NCBI GenBank assembly: GCA_014621425.1
Contig: JAANBB010000045.1
Span: 1 to 64,000 of the forward strand
Reading direction: 5' to 3'
DNA from: Cylindrodendrum hubeiense
Taxonomy: Eukaryota; Ascomycota; Sordariomycetes; Hypocreales; Nectriaceae
Length of the DNA stretch: 64,000 nt
This document shows, piece after piece, positions 33,864 through 45,201 of this stretch. Position 1 is the first letter of the stretch, and the number at the start of each line of letters is the position of its first letter. Position numbers and translations under genes: made by a program. The notes under the pieces were generated by a model. It had not been told where the DNA came from. It searched no databases and was given only the letters and a program-made list of their open reading frames with translations.

Positions 33864-34955
33864 ATGTCGAGCCATTCAGTACCTTCTGTGCAAAGCGCAA
33901 TTGTTGTCAAGAAGAAGGGCAAAGATTGGAAGGTAGAAATCGACCGCTCTTACGCAGTGCCTAAGCTCGAAGCGGGCCAAGCGCTTGTTCGACTGTCGCA
34001 TACGGGAGTCTGCCACTCAGACCTCTCATTAATCAACGGAGGATGGAACCGACAAATGAGTTGCGATGTACCGGGACACGAGGGAGTGGGAGAGGTGGTG
34101 GCCTATCATAGCGACACGGATCCATCCACAGTTCCGCCGCTGGGCACCAAAGTTGGCGTTCCATTAATTCGACGTCCTTGTGGAACTTGTATGGCCTGCC
34201 AAGTGGTTGACGGCGAGGTTCTTTGTCCCAACAGTGGCTTCAACGGCTTGGAGACCAACGGCACTTATCAACAATACATATCGGTATATACGTCGTACTT
34301 CGTTGTGTTGCCGGAGACACCTACCATCGGGGATGCCCTGTTTGCGCCAGTTCTCTGCGGCGGTGTCACAGCGTACAAGGCATTGAAAAAGAGCGGCGCC
34401 AAAAAGGGAGACTGGGTTGCCATTGCCGGAGCTGGAGGTGGACTGGGAAGTTTCGCTGTGCAATACGGAGTAGCGATGGGCATGCGCATCATTGGGATTG
34501 ACACGGGCGAAGAGAAGAAGCAGGCGACACTGCGACTCGGTGCTACGGCCTTCGTCGACTACCGCGTGGAAAGTGATGTCCCCCAGAGCGTCAATGACAT
34601 CACCGGTGGCGCAGGTGTTCGCGCCACGGTCGTTCTTGCGCCCAGTGAGGTGACATACAACCAAGCTCTGCAGTATGTTGGCTACCAAGGGTGTATTGTG
34701 TGCGTCGGGCTTCCACACGAAGATGTCCGAATGGCTGTGCCACCTGGCCTCGTTATCCATCGCGATATTACTATCCGTGGATCTATGGTCGGCACTCGCA
34801 AGGACATTGCCGAGGCGCTAGACTATGTCGTTCGTGGGCTTGTGAAACCTGATGTGGTTGTACACCATCCCAAAGACATTGGCCAGATCTACCAAATGAT
34901 GGAAAATAATAGTATTGTCGGGCGAGCAGTTTTGGAATTCAGTCGTTTTGATTAG
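33864..34955 (+). CDS. Zinc-dependent alcohol dehydrogenase, MDR superfamily
   Basis: Single exon; ATG 33864 gives 363 residues and the usual family start, while ATGs at 33780 or 33732 would add 28 or 44 residues (possibly a targeting extension). Catalytic zinc ligands are in GVCHSD and GHEGVGEVV. The four structural-zinc cysteines are all present in PCGTCMACQVVDGEVLC. The Rossmann motif is GAGGGLGSFAVQYG. This is a cytosolic NAD-dependent medium-chain dehydrogenase close to yeast ADH1-type enzymes, interconverting primary alcohols and aldehydes. Ethanol is the default guess, but fungi have many paralogues and a secondary-metabolic role cannot be excluded. It has no linked operon-like partner. 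Confidence 0.93.
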   Translation: MSSHSVPSVQSAIVVKKKGKDWKVEIDRSYAVPKLEAGQALVRLSHTGVCHSDLSLINGGWNRQMSCDVPGHEGVGEVVAYHSDTDPSTVPPLGTKVGVPLIRRPCGTCMACQVVDGEVLCPNSGFNGLETNGTYQQYISVYTSYFVVLPETPTIGDALFAPVLCGGVTAYKALKKSGAKKGDWVAIAGAGGGLGSFAVQYGVAMGMRIIGIDTGEEKKQATLRLGATAFVDYRVESDVPQSVNDITGGAGVRATVVLAPSEVTYNQALQYVGYQGCIVCVGLPHEDVRMAVPPGLVIHRDITIRGSMVGTRKDIAEALDYVVRGLVKPDVVVHHPKDIGQIYQMMENNSIVGRAVLEFSRFD

Positions 34956-35344
34956 GTTCTGTACTGGCGGTCAGGTATTCTTTCTGGGGATGGGGTATTT
35001 GTTCTCCTTGATCTTGCATGGGCCACATGAGGTATTAAAAATACTATAAATGTTTGAATTGCTTAAATATGTATAATTTAGTAAATTTACACTACTTTTC
35101 AAGTGTTTGGACAACCCTGGAGTTAGCATAACTACGCGAAAAGCCCCGTAGGGACGGCACGTTACCTCGCGGCGACGTTAATTCGTCTGGATCCCCAGTA
35201 CTTCAAGACTCAAATGACATTGTCGGCCTATCGGACAGTCACGTTATCAAAACTAAATGGAAGATTCTTACATCAAGAATTGCATCTAAACTCGCACACT
35301 ATCTGCTCTCAATGTGACTGTTCACGCGAGGAACTGCAAACAAC
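34956..35344. other. Intergenic between convergent genes
   Basis: AT-rich 3' sequence of the dehydrogenase and of the coiled-coil gene on the other strand. Nothing else is recognised. Confidence 0.5.
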
Positions 35345-37156
35345 CTATTCTACTATTATAATCTCGGCACAAGACACTTCGGCTTTCTGCACTGTAGACA
35401 CGACATCATACCGCAGCCCATCATGATTACCGCTCTTGAACAGCGCCGGCGTCACAAAAATCTCGACAGTCTTCAAGCAATGATCAGCAGATGCCTCCAG
35501 GTCATCGTCGGATTGACTGTCCATGTCTTTCATGGTCGAGGGCTCAAAGACGTTAGAGATAATGTACTCATTCTGCGGGAGCGCGTTAGTGGCTAAGAGA
35601 GATGGGAAGCGAACGCTCCAGCTGGCGCACTGTCGGCGGAGAAGCTGGGAGAACTCCAAGGCAGGCAAAAATATGTTCTCTATCAGCTTGGTTCGCAGCT
35701 CGCCAGTGTCGGCTTGTGTAGCGAGGGGATTAATAATGGCGAGAGCGTCATCCACTTGGTCCTCGACTGTGTTGATAGTATCATGTGTCCATCGATCAGG
35801 AGGGTAGACCTTCCCAAGCAGGGCCATAGTGGTCGTTCTCCACCTGTGGAACGCAGTGAGAGTGATCGCTTCGCCTGCGTTCATATTAACAAATTTTACA
35901 TTTTCTTTCAAGCTTAGTAGCGTACCGGAATTGAGCAGCGTCGTTTCAAGTTCCCTGAAACCTTCGCGGGCTTTTGGGGGCATCCAGTAGTCATGTCCCA
36001 GACCTACGGGAAACGACTTTGCAGGCAGAGAGCGGATGATTGTCTCTGCCAGAATGAGACCAATCCACCCGCGGATGAACTTGCGCCTACGCCGAAGATC
36101 ATTCAGAGGCAAAAACTGAGGTAAATCTTCAGCGTCTGTCAGAGATGGTAGGACGCGACGAATCTGAGGAAAGCATTCTATGTGCGCGTCGGTGATCGTC
36201 ATTGGAGTCTTGGCTGAATTGCAGAACTTGCTCGTCCAACTCTTCAGTTGAAGAAAGAGATCTTCAAAGCTGGCCGAAATTGTCAAGTCTTGTTCCTGCC
36301 GGCCCAGAAGCTCCTCTTGCGCGTCGCGAGAAGATTGCATGGCATCATTGCGCCTCTTCAGCTGGGTGCCGAAATCTTCCTTTACCTTTAGCTCGGTATT
36401 GAGAACTTCAATGTTGGAGCGTGCAGAAGCAAGCTGGAGCTGGAGACTCTCAATGTCACGTATGTACGCTGCTTCCTGGGCCCCAACCCCGCGGTCGAAG
36501 TCATCGACAGCGTGGCCATGAGATGGGCCATGAGACGGACCATGGGACGGATGGTGGTTCGACTCGCGAGTGCGAGGGTCGATGTATCCTTGTTCTGGCG
36601 CAAGAGCCTTTTGGACCTTCTCGTCGAGTGTTAGTAAAAGGATAAAATTGTACTTTCAAATAGTTCTTTACCGATTTGAAACCATTACGGAGGAGGCTTG
36701 TTCCTGACCATGAACTGGTCTCTGGGCGACGATCACGGTCGCGGTCTCGCTGTTCACGGTCTCGATGCCGATGGCGATCGCCTCGCTCTCTGTCGTTTTT
36801 GGGTTTCGGGGCATTTCTCCTAGCTATACGGGGTTAACTAGATGTGTAACAATGAATGTATTCCACTTACGAGGTTCCGCATATTCGGGTGGCGGTGGAA
36901 GGGCCCGATCATCCGGGTAAGTATCAGGATACGATGCACCGTAGGGAGTGCTTATGCTGTTAGATCTCCCAAGGGCAGGCCTTTCATCTTGACGAGGAGG
37001 TTTGGTTACGCGGTTGGGTCTGCGCTCGCCAACGACACCACCGCCAGCGCCAGGACGTCTTGTATGGGGTACAGCGGCTTCATGATCCATCTCGTCATGA
37101 TAAGCGAGGTCGCCCTCGTTCGCATCGAGGAACTGTTCTGGATGCGGTCTCGCCAT
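35345..37156 (-). CDS. Unrecognised coiled-coil protein with Arg/Asp-rich and PPxY segments
   Basis: Exons 37156-36871, 36823-36672, 36619-35926 and 35874-35345 join in frame, giving about 550 residues. I do not recognise the family. The N-terminal third is disordered: a run of Arg/Pro-rich sequence, ALPPPPEY (a PPxY-type WW-ligand motif), then an arginine-aspartate repeat (REQRDRDRDRDRR). The middle is an amphipathic coiled coil (about residues 175-255). The C-terminal domain is helical and conserved-looking: RKFIRGWIGLILAETIIRSLP, HDYWMPPKAREGFRELETTLL and AFHRWRTTTMALLG. The last intron (35925-35875, 51 bases) is in frame and stop-free, so it is easily missed. The next gene, transcribed in the same direction, is a GIMAP-like GTPase, so the two might work together, but nothing in the sequence proves it. 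Confidence 0.7.
35875..35925 (-). other. Stop-free in-frame intron of 51 bases
   Basis: Bounded by gtacgc and aacgcag with a ctaag-type branch region. Removal joins LLNSG to EAITLTAFH. Retention would add 17 residues. Confidence 0.65.
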
Positions 37157-38018
37157 GGCCGTAGTGATTTTCAAGCAAGTTTCAAGCAGTGGAGTGCCGT
37201 TGTGCAACAAAAGTGGTGAGAGAGAGCCGCGCCGCCTAGTTATGGGTAGCTGAGAGTGGAAGAAGCTAGACTCTGCGACTCCAGCGACAAGATAAAGGGG
37301 AACATTGGAGCAAGGCAGATTCCACAGCCGCATTGAACTGGGCTGAGCTAGACGAGACGCGTGTGATGCAACTATCCCTCCCAGTTGCAGATTACGAACG
37401 CGGCTTCATTGAGGCGGAACCTTCGGATGTAGGACTCTCTGACACCTCGGGCAAGCCAAGCTGTAGGTATACGCGACTTCACTGTACCTGGCGCAACCAG
37501 GCTATGGTTTCAGGGGTGAGTGAGTAAGTAGACACAAATATTGGACATGGATCGGGACACTTGTCCAATGACAATGTTCGTGCAACCCCCGGACTTGCAC
37601 ATTGTGCACCCCCATCAATTTGGCGCATGCGTGGCGTGGGGTCCAGAACCACTTAACGAGGCTCTGCGAGTCCTGGGGATGTCAGCTTGTCTCGCCGTGC
37701 CGCAACGGCTCAGGCTACAGAGATCGAGACTCTTCCCCGAGTTTCCGCTGTCCCTTAATGTCTTACACCTCCGGGTCTTAGTGGTGTGAAAGAAGCCACC
37801 CAAGGGTCAGCCGCAGCTCGAGACGCTACAGTTGCACTTTCGTCACCCGAGCATTACCGAGCCTCGTCACTGCTCACATGGAAGCGATCATGCGGTGCCA
37901 GCTCAGAGTCACATCCTTATTGCAACCACTGGTTCGAGAAGCGTCTAACTTTGCTATCCAATCTTGTCTACCGGCTTGATGGCTGAGGCTGGGACAGTTT
38001 CGCCATTGCTACAAGCGA
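37157..38018. other. Intergenic, nothing recognised
   Basis: Separates the coiled-coil gene start from the 3' end of the GTPase gene. No supported gene on either strand. Confidence 0.5.
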
Positions 38019-39132
38019 CTACAGCTCTAAGCCTGAGAACCAATCGGGGATCCCTACTACCCAAGTCCCCAACATTTCCAACGCCCCGGGCGGGATCCCG
38101 ACGAACATTCCCAAGAGGCCCAGCGCCGTCGGGATGAATGGGATAATCTTGCGGAGCCCGCTAGATTTGCGCTTAGCCCCTGTCTTGATCTCTTCTTCCA
38201 CCTCCCCTGCCACGTCGGCGCGTAGACTGACCTGTTGCTTCTCCGTCTCGCGGAGCTGCTCGCGCCCGCGTTCGAGATCCAGCTGAACCTGCCGTCGCAT
38301 GGCCCTGTCTTTCTCCTGCAGCTCTTGGCGCATGGACTCGAGTGACTCGAGTTCCTGCAGGTACTGCTTGCGCAGCTCGCCAAGGTCGTTGTTGACATAG
38401 GACCCCGCATCAGTCTCGTTCAGCTTCTTTCCTTCGTTTATCATCTCGTGTTGGAGACGAAGCACGACAGGCTCCTTGATGACGAGCTGGCTGATGAGGG
38501 CGACTGCCGATGTGCGGTCGCCGTGGAAGCGGCTAACGACCGAGCCGCGACCGACCATGTAGGCCCAGAAGTCGTCCCTGAGTTGGCGCTCTCGGGATGC
38601 TCCCAGAGCCTCATCAACCTCGTGCCAGCGGGTCGTGGTCAACATGACGTTGGAAAGTGCATCTTCGCCGCATATTCTCTTGAAGATCTCAAATGTCTTG
38701 ACCGCGGCACCACAGTATCGAATGTCGGTGATTCGATGGACGTAAATAATGCCCTTGAGCTCAAATCCCAGACCATACTGCGCTGCGAGTATTCTTGCGA
38801 TTTCATTCAAGATCTCAGGATCCGATCGCTTTGTGTCGTCAAATCCTGGGGTGTCGATCAGAAGCACCTTGGTATTTCCGATATCCACCGGGATCATTTG
38901 ACATTCATGTGTGCCTTGTATATCGTTAGTGCCACGGATTTTGGGATATTTGGTTAATGTTTCTTGGATTATACTTACAAGAGTCCAAGTCTGCGCCCTC
39001 TTCGACGACATTTCTTCCTGCCAGCTTGTTGATGAGATAGCTCTTTCCAGAGCCTGTGACCCCCATCACCACCACCATGCTCATGCCATTGGCACGAGGG
39101 GGGCCCGAATTCTGATTCTTCGTAGTGTCCAT
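38019..39132 (-). CDS. AIG1/GIMAP-like GTPase with coiled coil and hydrophobic tail
   Basis: Two exons (39132-38979, 38914-38019) encode 349 residues. ATG 39132 is chosen; one codon group upstream (39144) is also possible. The G1 P-loop is GVTGSGKS, the switch region follows LDSCTHE (a threonine positioned as G2), G3 is DTPGF and the G4 position reads TTRW in place of the usual TKxD, so guanine specificity is not certain. Residues about 215-290 form a charged coiled coil (QELESLESMRQELQEK). The C terminus contains hydrophobic segments (IIPFIPTALGLLGMFVGI), suggesting membrane association like GIMAPs. Related P-loop GTPases are numerous in filamentous fungi, mostly unstudied. The gene is divergent from an Hsp70-like gene. 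Confidence 0.83.
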
Positions 39133-40197
39133 GTTTTGCTGCAAAAGTAGAAAACAGTTGGTTCAGTAACGGGTTGAAGCCGCAAAACTAAATGCGCAGG
39201 AGCTACTCCTTGAAGTATGAGGGAACTGAGTCTTGTGATAATCTCGACTGGGTTGCAGATGAGTGAGATGAGGTCACGGCAAGCCGATCAAAAAGGCTGT
39301 GACTAGAGTATCTCACCAAGCTGGAACTAAACACCATTCCGGTAATCGACTCTCAGCTGGAAATCGAAAAACCCCCAAATCAAGAGACGTCACCCTCCGG
39401 CCTGATTAGGTGTAATGAGCCGTTTGCCTAAAGATGGCGTTCAATAGCGTCGCAGCATCTGACCACCCAAACCATAATCGTAGGGCTCTCAGTCAGGAGC
39501 TGGCGTGACACCGCAGCCTGATTTCGGGGACGAGGCTCTGTAAGTCACCGTACATGCGCGGTACATTGCCCATCAGTTTAGAGTTGTCATACAGCCTTAC
39601 ATTCAGCCCTTGGAACGCGCCACCTGTTCACTATCTACGGTGTGGCTCAGTGCTAAACTGCTTTGATTCGTCTGCTCTCCTTACCCGTTGGCGGATTTTG
39701 CAAGCCGCTCACATTGCGCGTTTCAGGCTCGCTTCGGCTGCAAGACGCTGGGGGCCATGCGGCTGACAAGGCAGACCCGATGCACCAGGATAGCCTCCAT
39801 CACTGACGCAAGGCGCTGAAAAAAGAAACATGGGACGGATTGGTGCATAGAAACGAGGGCTGTGCGCCCTCTGGATCATTCTGGTTCCAGCTGAAGTCTG
39901 TCGGCGCAGCACCTGATCAAAGTCAAATTGATTAGTAGCTCAGCCGTACTTCGCTCCGACTTCATCTTCAACGACGTGGCAGTTCCCTTCCCCGCCAGCT
40001 AGTCCAACCAAGGCCTTTCCCTTTGTCTTGTCCATTTTTTGTGTGTCTATCCAGCCCTCAAGCCGCCTGCACGAGTATTTTGGTCGTTCGGCATCAATCA
40101 TCTCAGCAGTTCTCGGCCAAGTCCACTCCGTGCGCGAGTTCCTGAGATACCCCTCCGAAATACATCATCACGTCTCTGTTCTTTCGACCCTGGCACG
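39133..40197. promoter_or_regulatory. Divergent promoter region of GTPase and Hsp70-like genes
   Basis: About 1.1 kb of non-coding sequence between two divergent starts. CT-rich blocks precede the Hsp70-like gene near 40020-40190. No clear TATA box or heat-shock element array was seen. Confidence 0.45.
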
Positions 40198-42433
40198 ATG
40201 AACTCCCTCAGTTCGGAGATCATGGTGGGGATAGACTTCGGGACAACGTAAGTCGGTGTCGGGATCTGTACTACATGCCACATACTAAATCATTCAACAG
40301 TCATTCCGGTGTCTCGTGGGCGATCAACGAAGGTCAAAAGAAGATACGGCTCATCACAGACTGGCCCAACTTGGGTGATTCGATCGCAAACCAAGACAAG
40401 GTCCCTTCCATTATTTCTTACAAGAATGGGCGTGTCGCAAACTGGGGCTATGAAGTCGGCCCCAAGGAGGAATCATTCAGATGGATCAAGATTCTCCTTG
40501 AGCCGGAGTCCAAGTACGCGAGGACGGTTCAAGAAGTTCGCGACAGCAATGAGCTTCTCCAGAAGCTCAATAAGACAGCCGAAGAAGTCATCCGCGACTA
40601 CCTGCGCGAGATTTGGCGATATACCAAGGAAGATATCCGGAAGCGAGTCGGCGACGATGATTGGGAGGACACATTCACCATTCATGTGGTTCTCACGGTC
40701 CCAGCCATGTGGTCCCACGCAGCGAAGGACAAGACTTTGAAGGCCGCTCGTGATGCGAACTTGCCTCACAATATTAAGCTGGTGACAGAGCCCGAGGCTG
40801 CTGCGTTGGCGACACTTCAAGACAAAGCCGAGGAGAATGCGTTAGTGGTATGTACTACCTTCAACCACCTCTAAGAGATGAAGCTAACGACGATAGCCTG
40901 GTGACACATTTGTAGTCTGCGATGCTGGAGGTGGTACAGTCGTGAGTTTTGCCATCAGCCAGAACAAAACTTACGGTCGCTAACGTTCCCCTAGGACCTG
41001 ATCAGCTACAAAGTCAATAAAATTAATCCTCTCGAAATTGAAGAGTGTGCCATTGGAGACGGTATGGAATCCTTCTTCACATATTATTCTTCGACTACGT
41101 ACTGACAGTGCAACAGGCGGCCTGTGCGGATCCATCTTCCTCGACACATCATTCGAAAAACATATTCGCACACTGGTTGGTGAAAGAGAATACAACGAGA
41201 TCAAGCCCATCCACAAGCGTCGTATGATGAAGATGTTCGAACTTGGTGTCAAAAGATCCTTTACCTTGGAGTCCAACAAAGATTATTCTGTCGACTTGAG
41301 AGGCGTCGAGGACAATTGCGATGAGGGTATTGAGGATGACTGCATCACTCTGAAGAGGTACTTGCCTTTTGCGTTGCTCCTATTATACTGTTTCTAATAT
41401 TCCTTTCATAGGTCAATGCTCCGCACCGTCTTTGATTATGTTTGTGGCCAGATCGACACTTTGGTTCAGGACCAAGTCAATCAAGTTCAAGACCGCGACT
41501 TGAAAGTGAAGGTAAGATACGACGCATATGATTCCAAAGTATCTCACCACTTACTTACATCCTCATGCAGGCTATTCTACTTGTTGGCGGGTTTGGATCC
41601 AGCAAGTACCTACATCAACGCCTCGAGAGCTCGTATTCATCTTTAGGCATCAAAGTTCTGCAGGTGGATGGAGCGTACGTTTTTCCTCAAGACATTCCAC
41701 CTTTTCAAATTCTAATGTCATTTTCAGTTGGTCGGCTATATGCCGAGGTGCTTGCATCTGGGGACTTGAGCACACCCATCGTCCAGGCCTTGGAGTAGAA
41801 GAGCGATCGAAGCCTACCGTCTCGTCACGGATTTCCAAATACAGCTACGGTGTGTCAGTGGCCGTGCCATTTGACCATACTACGCATCTCTGGTCGGACA
41901 GGGTTTTGGATCCCTCAAATAACACCTACATGGCAAACAACCAGATGAGGTGGCTATTGCGAAGAGTTAGTCTTGAGCTACAGCATAAAGATTGTCGTGG
42001 CTAACCTTTTACAGGGCGAAACAGTCACTGAAGAGCGCGTTCTTAACATTAAGATTGTGAGCTCCGTTCATGGCGTTGGATTCTCCAGTAGCGGAGACAG
42101 AAATTTCTCGCATGAGCTCTTGTACTCACAGGAGCCAGAACCTCCATCAAGAACGAATGAGAGTAAGTTACAAACGTATACAATTGTCGCTTGAGCGATT
42201 TGATGCTAATTCCGACGACAGACGTAAAACAGTTATGTTCGGTGGAGTTCTCTGTCCCCGAGTCCAAGATTTGGATGGAGAAGAGTTATAAGAGTGTCGT
42301 GGTTCCAGGAAAATGGCGCGATATGACATTTGATCTGTTTGTGTTACTGGGTAACGCCACTTTAGACTTTGTTGTTGCATACCAGAGAGAACCTGTTGCA
42401 CATGTCGAGGCGAAATACATGGAGGATTTCTAG
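40198..42433 (+). CDS. HSPA12-like divergent Hsp70-family ATPase
   Basis: Ten exons with junctions at 40247/40301, 40847/40897, 40941/40995, 41061/41117, 41357/41412, 41511/41571, 41674/41728, 41965/42015 and 42162/42222, all in frame, giving roughly 580 residues. The actin-fold ATPase motifs are present: phosphate 1 (VGIDFGTTHSGVSWA), phosphate 2 (FVVCDAGGGTVDLISY) and the adenosine motif (LLVGGFGSSKYL). The substrate-binding part is short and unlike canonical Hsp70, with no EEVD end, which is the HSPA12-type arrangement greatly expanded in fungi. Such proteins are cytosolic, of uncertain client range, and may act as ATP-driven regulators instead of general chaperones. Intron density is high for this window. 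The gene is divergent from a GIMAP-like GTPase. Confidence 0.9.
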
Positions 42434-42819
42434 TTTAAGTGGGGTGTCGCAAGTGAGTCTTGACCAGGCCAGGAGGTAATCTAGTTGGTTATGGGAATCA
42501 GTTATAGAATTGTATTTTGAGGTCACACTACGAATCACCCATCAATTTCTAAAGGTACTCAAACGTTGCCATAATTAGTATCACACCGAGATGAGTTGTC
42601 ATAAATGCAAGATAATGGACCCAAGACTCCACTGTTCCACCTGTGGTTGCCAAGACCACATGATGGCGTAGTAACTAGAGGGAACCTATTGCACATGTTG
42701 AGGCGAGATACATGGGTGCATCAAGGCACTGGATACTGATGTTGGTGACAATTATCGCCTCTTCTTTGCACCAAGCGTTAGTTGTTGGGGCACGAACTTA
42801 AAAGATTTGTCGAACTCGC
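42434..42819. other. Intergenic between convergent genes
   Basis: 3' regions of the Hsp70-like gene and the P450 gene. A short piece near 42675-42710 echoes the end of the Hsp70-like coding region (gagggaacctattgcacatg then gaggcgagatacatg), possibly a partial local duplication. Confidence 0.5.
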
Positions 42820-44607
42820 TCAGTAAGCAGCATCCCCCAATTCCCGCCTTCGGAATTCCATATTTAAAGACGGATCATAAGTAGAATCAAACCCAAACAG
42901 CATTCCATCAAGGCTTTCTCCCTGACGAGGCCTGAAATCATACTTCATCACGATGTGAATGAGTATGGTTTTGACCAGATCAGCCGCATAGAATCGGCCT
43001 GGACATGGCTGTCTTCCATAACCAAACCCAAAGTGGTCAACGCTGATTGTCGCCAGCTGATGTTGATTTTCATGCCCGGGCTCCTCTCTCATTTTACAGA
43101 AGCGGTAGCCATCCCATTTCTCGGGATTTCCGTAAAATTCGGAGTCCCACATTCTGTAGGACGGTATAGCGATAGTGCTATCCTTGCTAATTGCAGTTCC
43201 GTCAGACAAGACCATGTCTTCCAGGACAATCCGTCTCAATACTTTTCAACCGCGTCAGCAAGTTACCTGGAATCGTGGGCAGGGAACCAAAACGAACCGA
43301 TAGCCACTGGCTTCATGCGCTGGCTTTCTTTAACGACACTGTCCAACAGTTTCATCATCTGGAGGGAAGACTTTTCCCAGCCGGACTCATCAAGAACAGT
43401 TGCAATCTCTTGTCGAAGAGGTGCCAGAATTTCGGGATTCTGGGCTAGGCGAACTAGTGTCGAGCAGACCAGGTCGGTTGAGGTGTGTATGGCTGCAACC
43501 GAGAGGAAGACCTGGACACCGGTATGATCATACTCTTTCCCGCGAGCCGATTCATCAAACCATTCCAATGAGTCGGAAAAGCCAGTCTTCCCTGCAGCCT
43601 TCTGTTTATTACGCTTCTCCACGGCAGGTTCCACAATTTGCCGGGCTTCGGCCATCATTTTCCGGAGTTTGCTCATACCAGGGATCAACCACTGCACCAC
43701 GGGACGCCAAGATACCGGCCAAAGTCGCAGAAGGAAGCCAACTGGGACTCCTGCCAGTGTATAGTCCCGGGTGATTCTGATCCAGTCTGGATTCCGGGCA
43801 AATTCCTCTCCGAGGAAGACACGTGCGACACACCGCGCGACAATGTTGGGCGTCTGCTCTAAAATGTGGATCGTGTGCCATTCTACTACCATGATTAGTT
43901 TATGGCTATGATAAGTATTTATTGTCACCACTTACCTGTTTGCTCTGTGAAGATATCCGAGACGGCGGTCCTAGCCTCGTCGGTCAATGGTTGCGTAAAT
44001 TTGGCTGGTTAGGAAATACGTTAGCCTTTCAATAACCATCTAGGCCCAATCAATAAACTCAGCTTACCCAGGTTCTTATTTAATTGATTGTTGCAGGTGG
44101 ACTTTAGTATGTCGTGATGATATCCACCTTCCTGAAACCCCTCAAACCCAGGTAAGTGGGCGTGAAAAGCCTGCATGATACATCAGTCAGCGCTCATACT
44201 ATCTCAGCTTCAGTAACAGTGCTAACCTTTCGCAGCCACAGAGACAAGCTGAGGCGCCTCTCATTCTTGACTTCGTGGACCATGTGCGGCGGCACCAGAA
44301 TGACCTCCCCATCCCATGTATTTATCCTAGCGGCCTTCACGGGATTCCCGCTCAGCCATCTCTTGATGATGCCATCTGCCTCGGTGAAGAAGCTCTTTTT
44401 CGGGCCTATGTGTAGGAAGTCAAAGATGCTTTTCTTCGGATTGAGCAGCAGAACATTGGATTGAGTCTTCAGGAGAGGGAAGGCACAAATAACCAGGAGA
44501 ATAAAGGTTGCAGCAAAATAGGGCGCTTGTGTCCACAAAAGGTTCCCTAAGAAGCCTTGGGAGACAGAGGGTGGTAAAATAATTGGTATGCTTAAATTCA
44601 GCGTCAT
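42820..44607 (-). CDS. Cytochrome P450 monooxygenase
   Basis: At least five exons. An N-terminal membrane anchor (APYFAATFILLVICAFPLL) holds it in the endoplasmic reticulum. The ExxR motif of the K helix is ESQR (followed by MKP), and the heme loop FGYGRQPCPGRF contains the thiolate cysteine. Substrate-side helix I reads SVAAIHTSTDLV. The pattern, including ESQRMKP, resembles fungal terpenoid-type P450s such as the ent-kaurene oxidase relatives, but the reaction cannot be named. Clear introns start at 44226, 44067 and after IFTEQT near 43935. The junction near 43300-43244 is less clear; a 56-base intron (gttcgt to gaaaag) restores the frame. There is no terpene synthase or other biosynthetic core gene in the window, so it appears as an isolated tailoring or detoxification enzyme. 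Confidence 0.9.
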
Positions 44608-44817
44608 ATTGAATCGAGATTACAAGTTGTCGATCAGGAAAATCCCATTGGGGCGTGGCAGCTGCTAATATTCCATTCGAGAAACCCACCGTACCCACCG
44701 CATAAGGTATTATTAATGCCACAACTTCTTGTGGCTACTTCAACTTCAGTTGGTTTCAGCCCTCATTTAGTTGCGTCAAACTAGAATACTTGCGGCTCCG
44801 GGCTTGCCGATCCATGT

Positions 44818-44825
44818 ATTATATA
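44818..44825 (-). promoter_or_regulatory. TATA box of the P450 gene
   Basis: Reads tatataat on the minus strand about 210 bases before the P450 start codon. Confidence 0.4.
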
Positions 44826-45193
44826 CGAGCTCCCCCCTGCTGTGATGAGTTCTCTCCAGTTTTATCTGGATCCTTATAGCCACCGGCATGCAGTCCACTG
44901 CCAACGCCGAGCAGTTATAGATACCTGACGAATGCCGTCGTGCCCAATTAAATGTAGATTAGTTATCTGTCCCGTCTCTTTCCTTTGCTATCATACCGCC
45001 ATGATCATTGACGTCTGAGCTCTTTACGCAAAAGTGCCACATCTGGCATCATCAACACATCCTTGACCGGGACATGCCTGAGAAATCCTTTTCGGAATAA
45101 AACGGGGCAATATCATCTAGATCCGACGACCAACAACCAACAACATATCCACATCACATGCATGTCTCCGCCTCGGTGAAACATGGCTTAAAG

Positions 45194-45201
45194 TGACGTC
45201 A
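45194..45201. promoter_or_regulatory. CRE/ATF palindrome
   Basis: Perfect tgacgtca octamer, the target of CREB/ATF bZIP proteins, about 590 bases upstream of the P450 start. A single site may be chance, so regulatory role is tentative. Confidence 0.3.
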
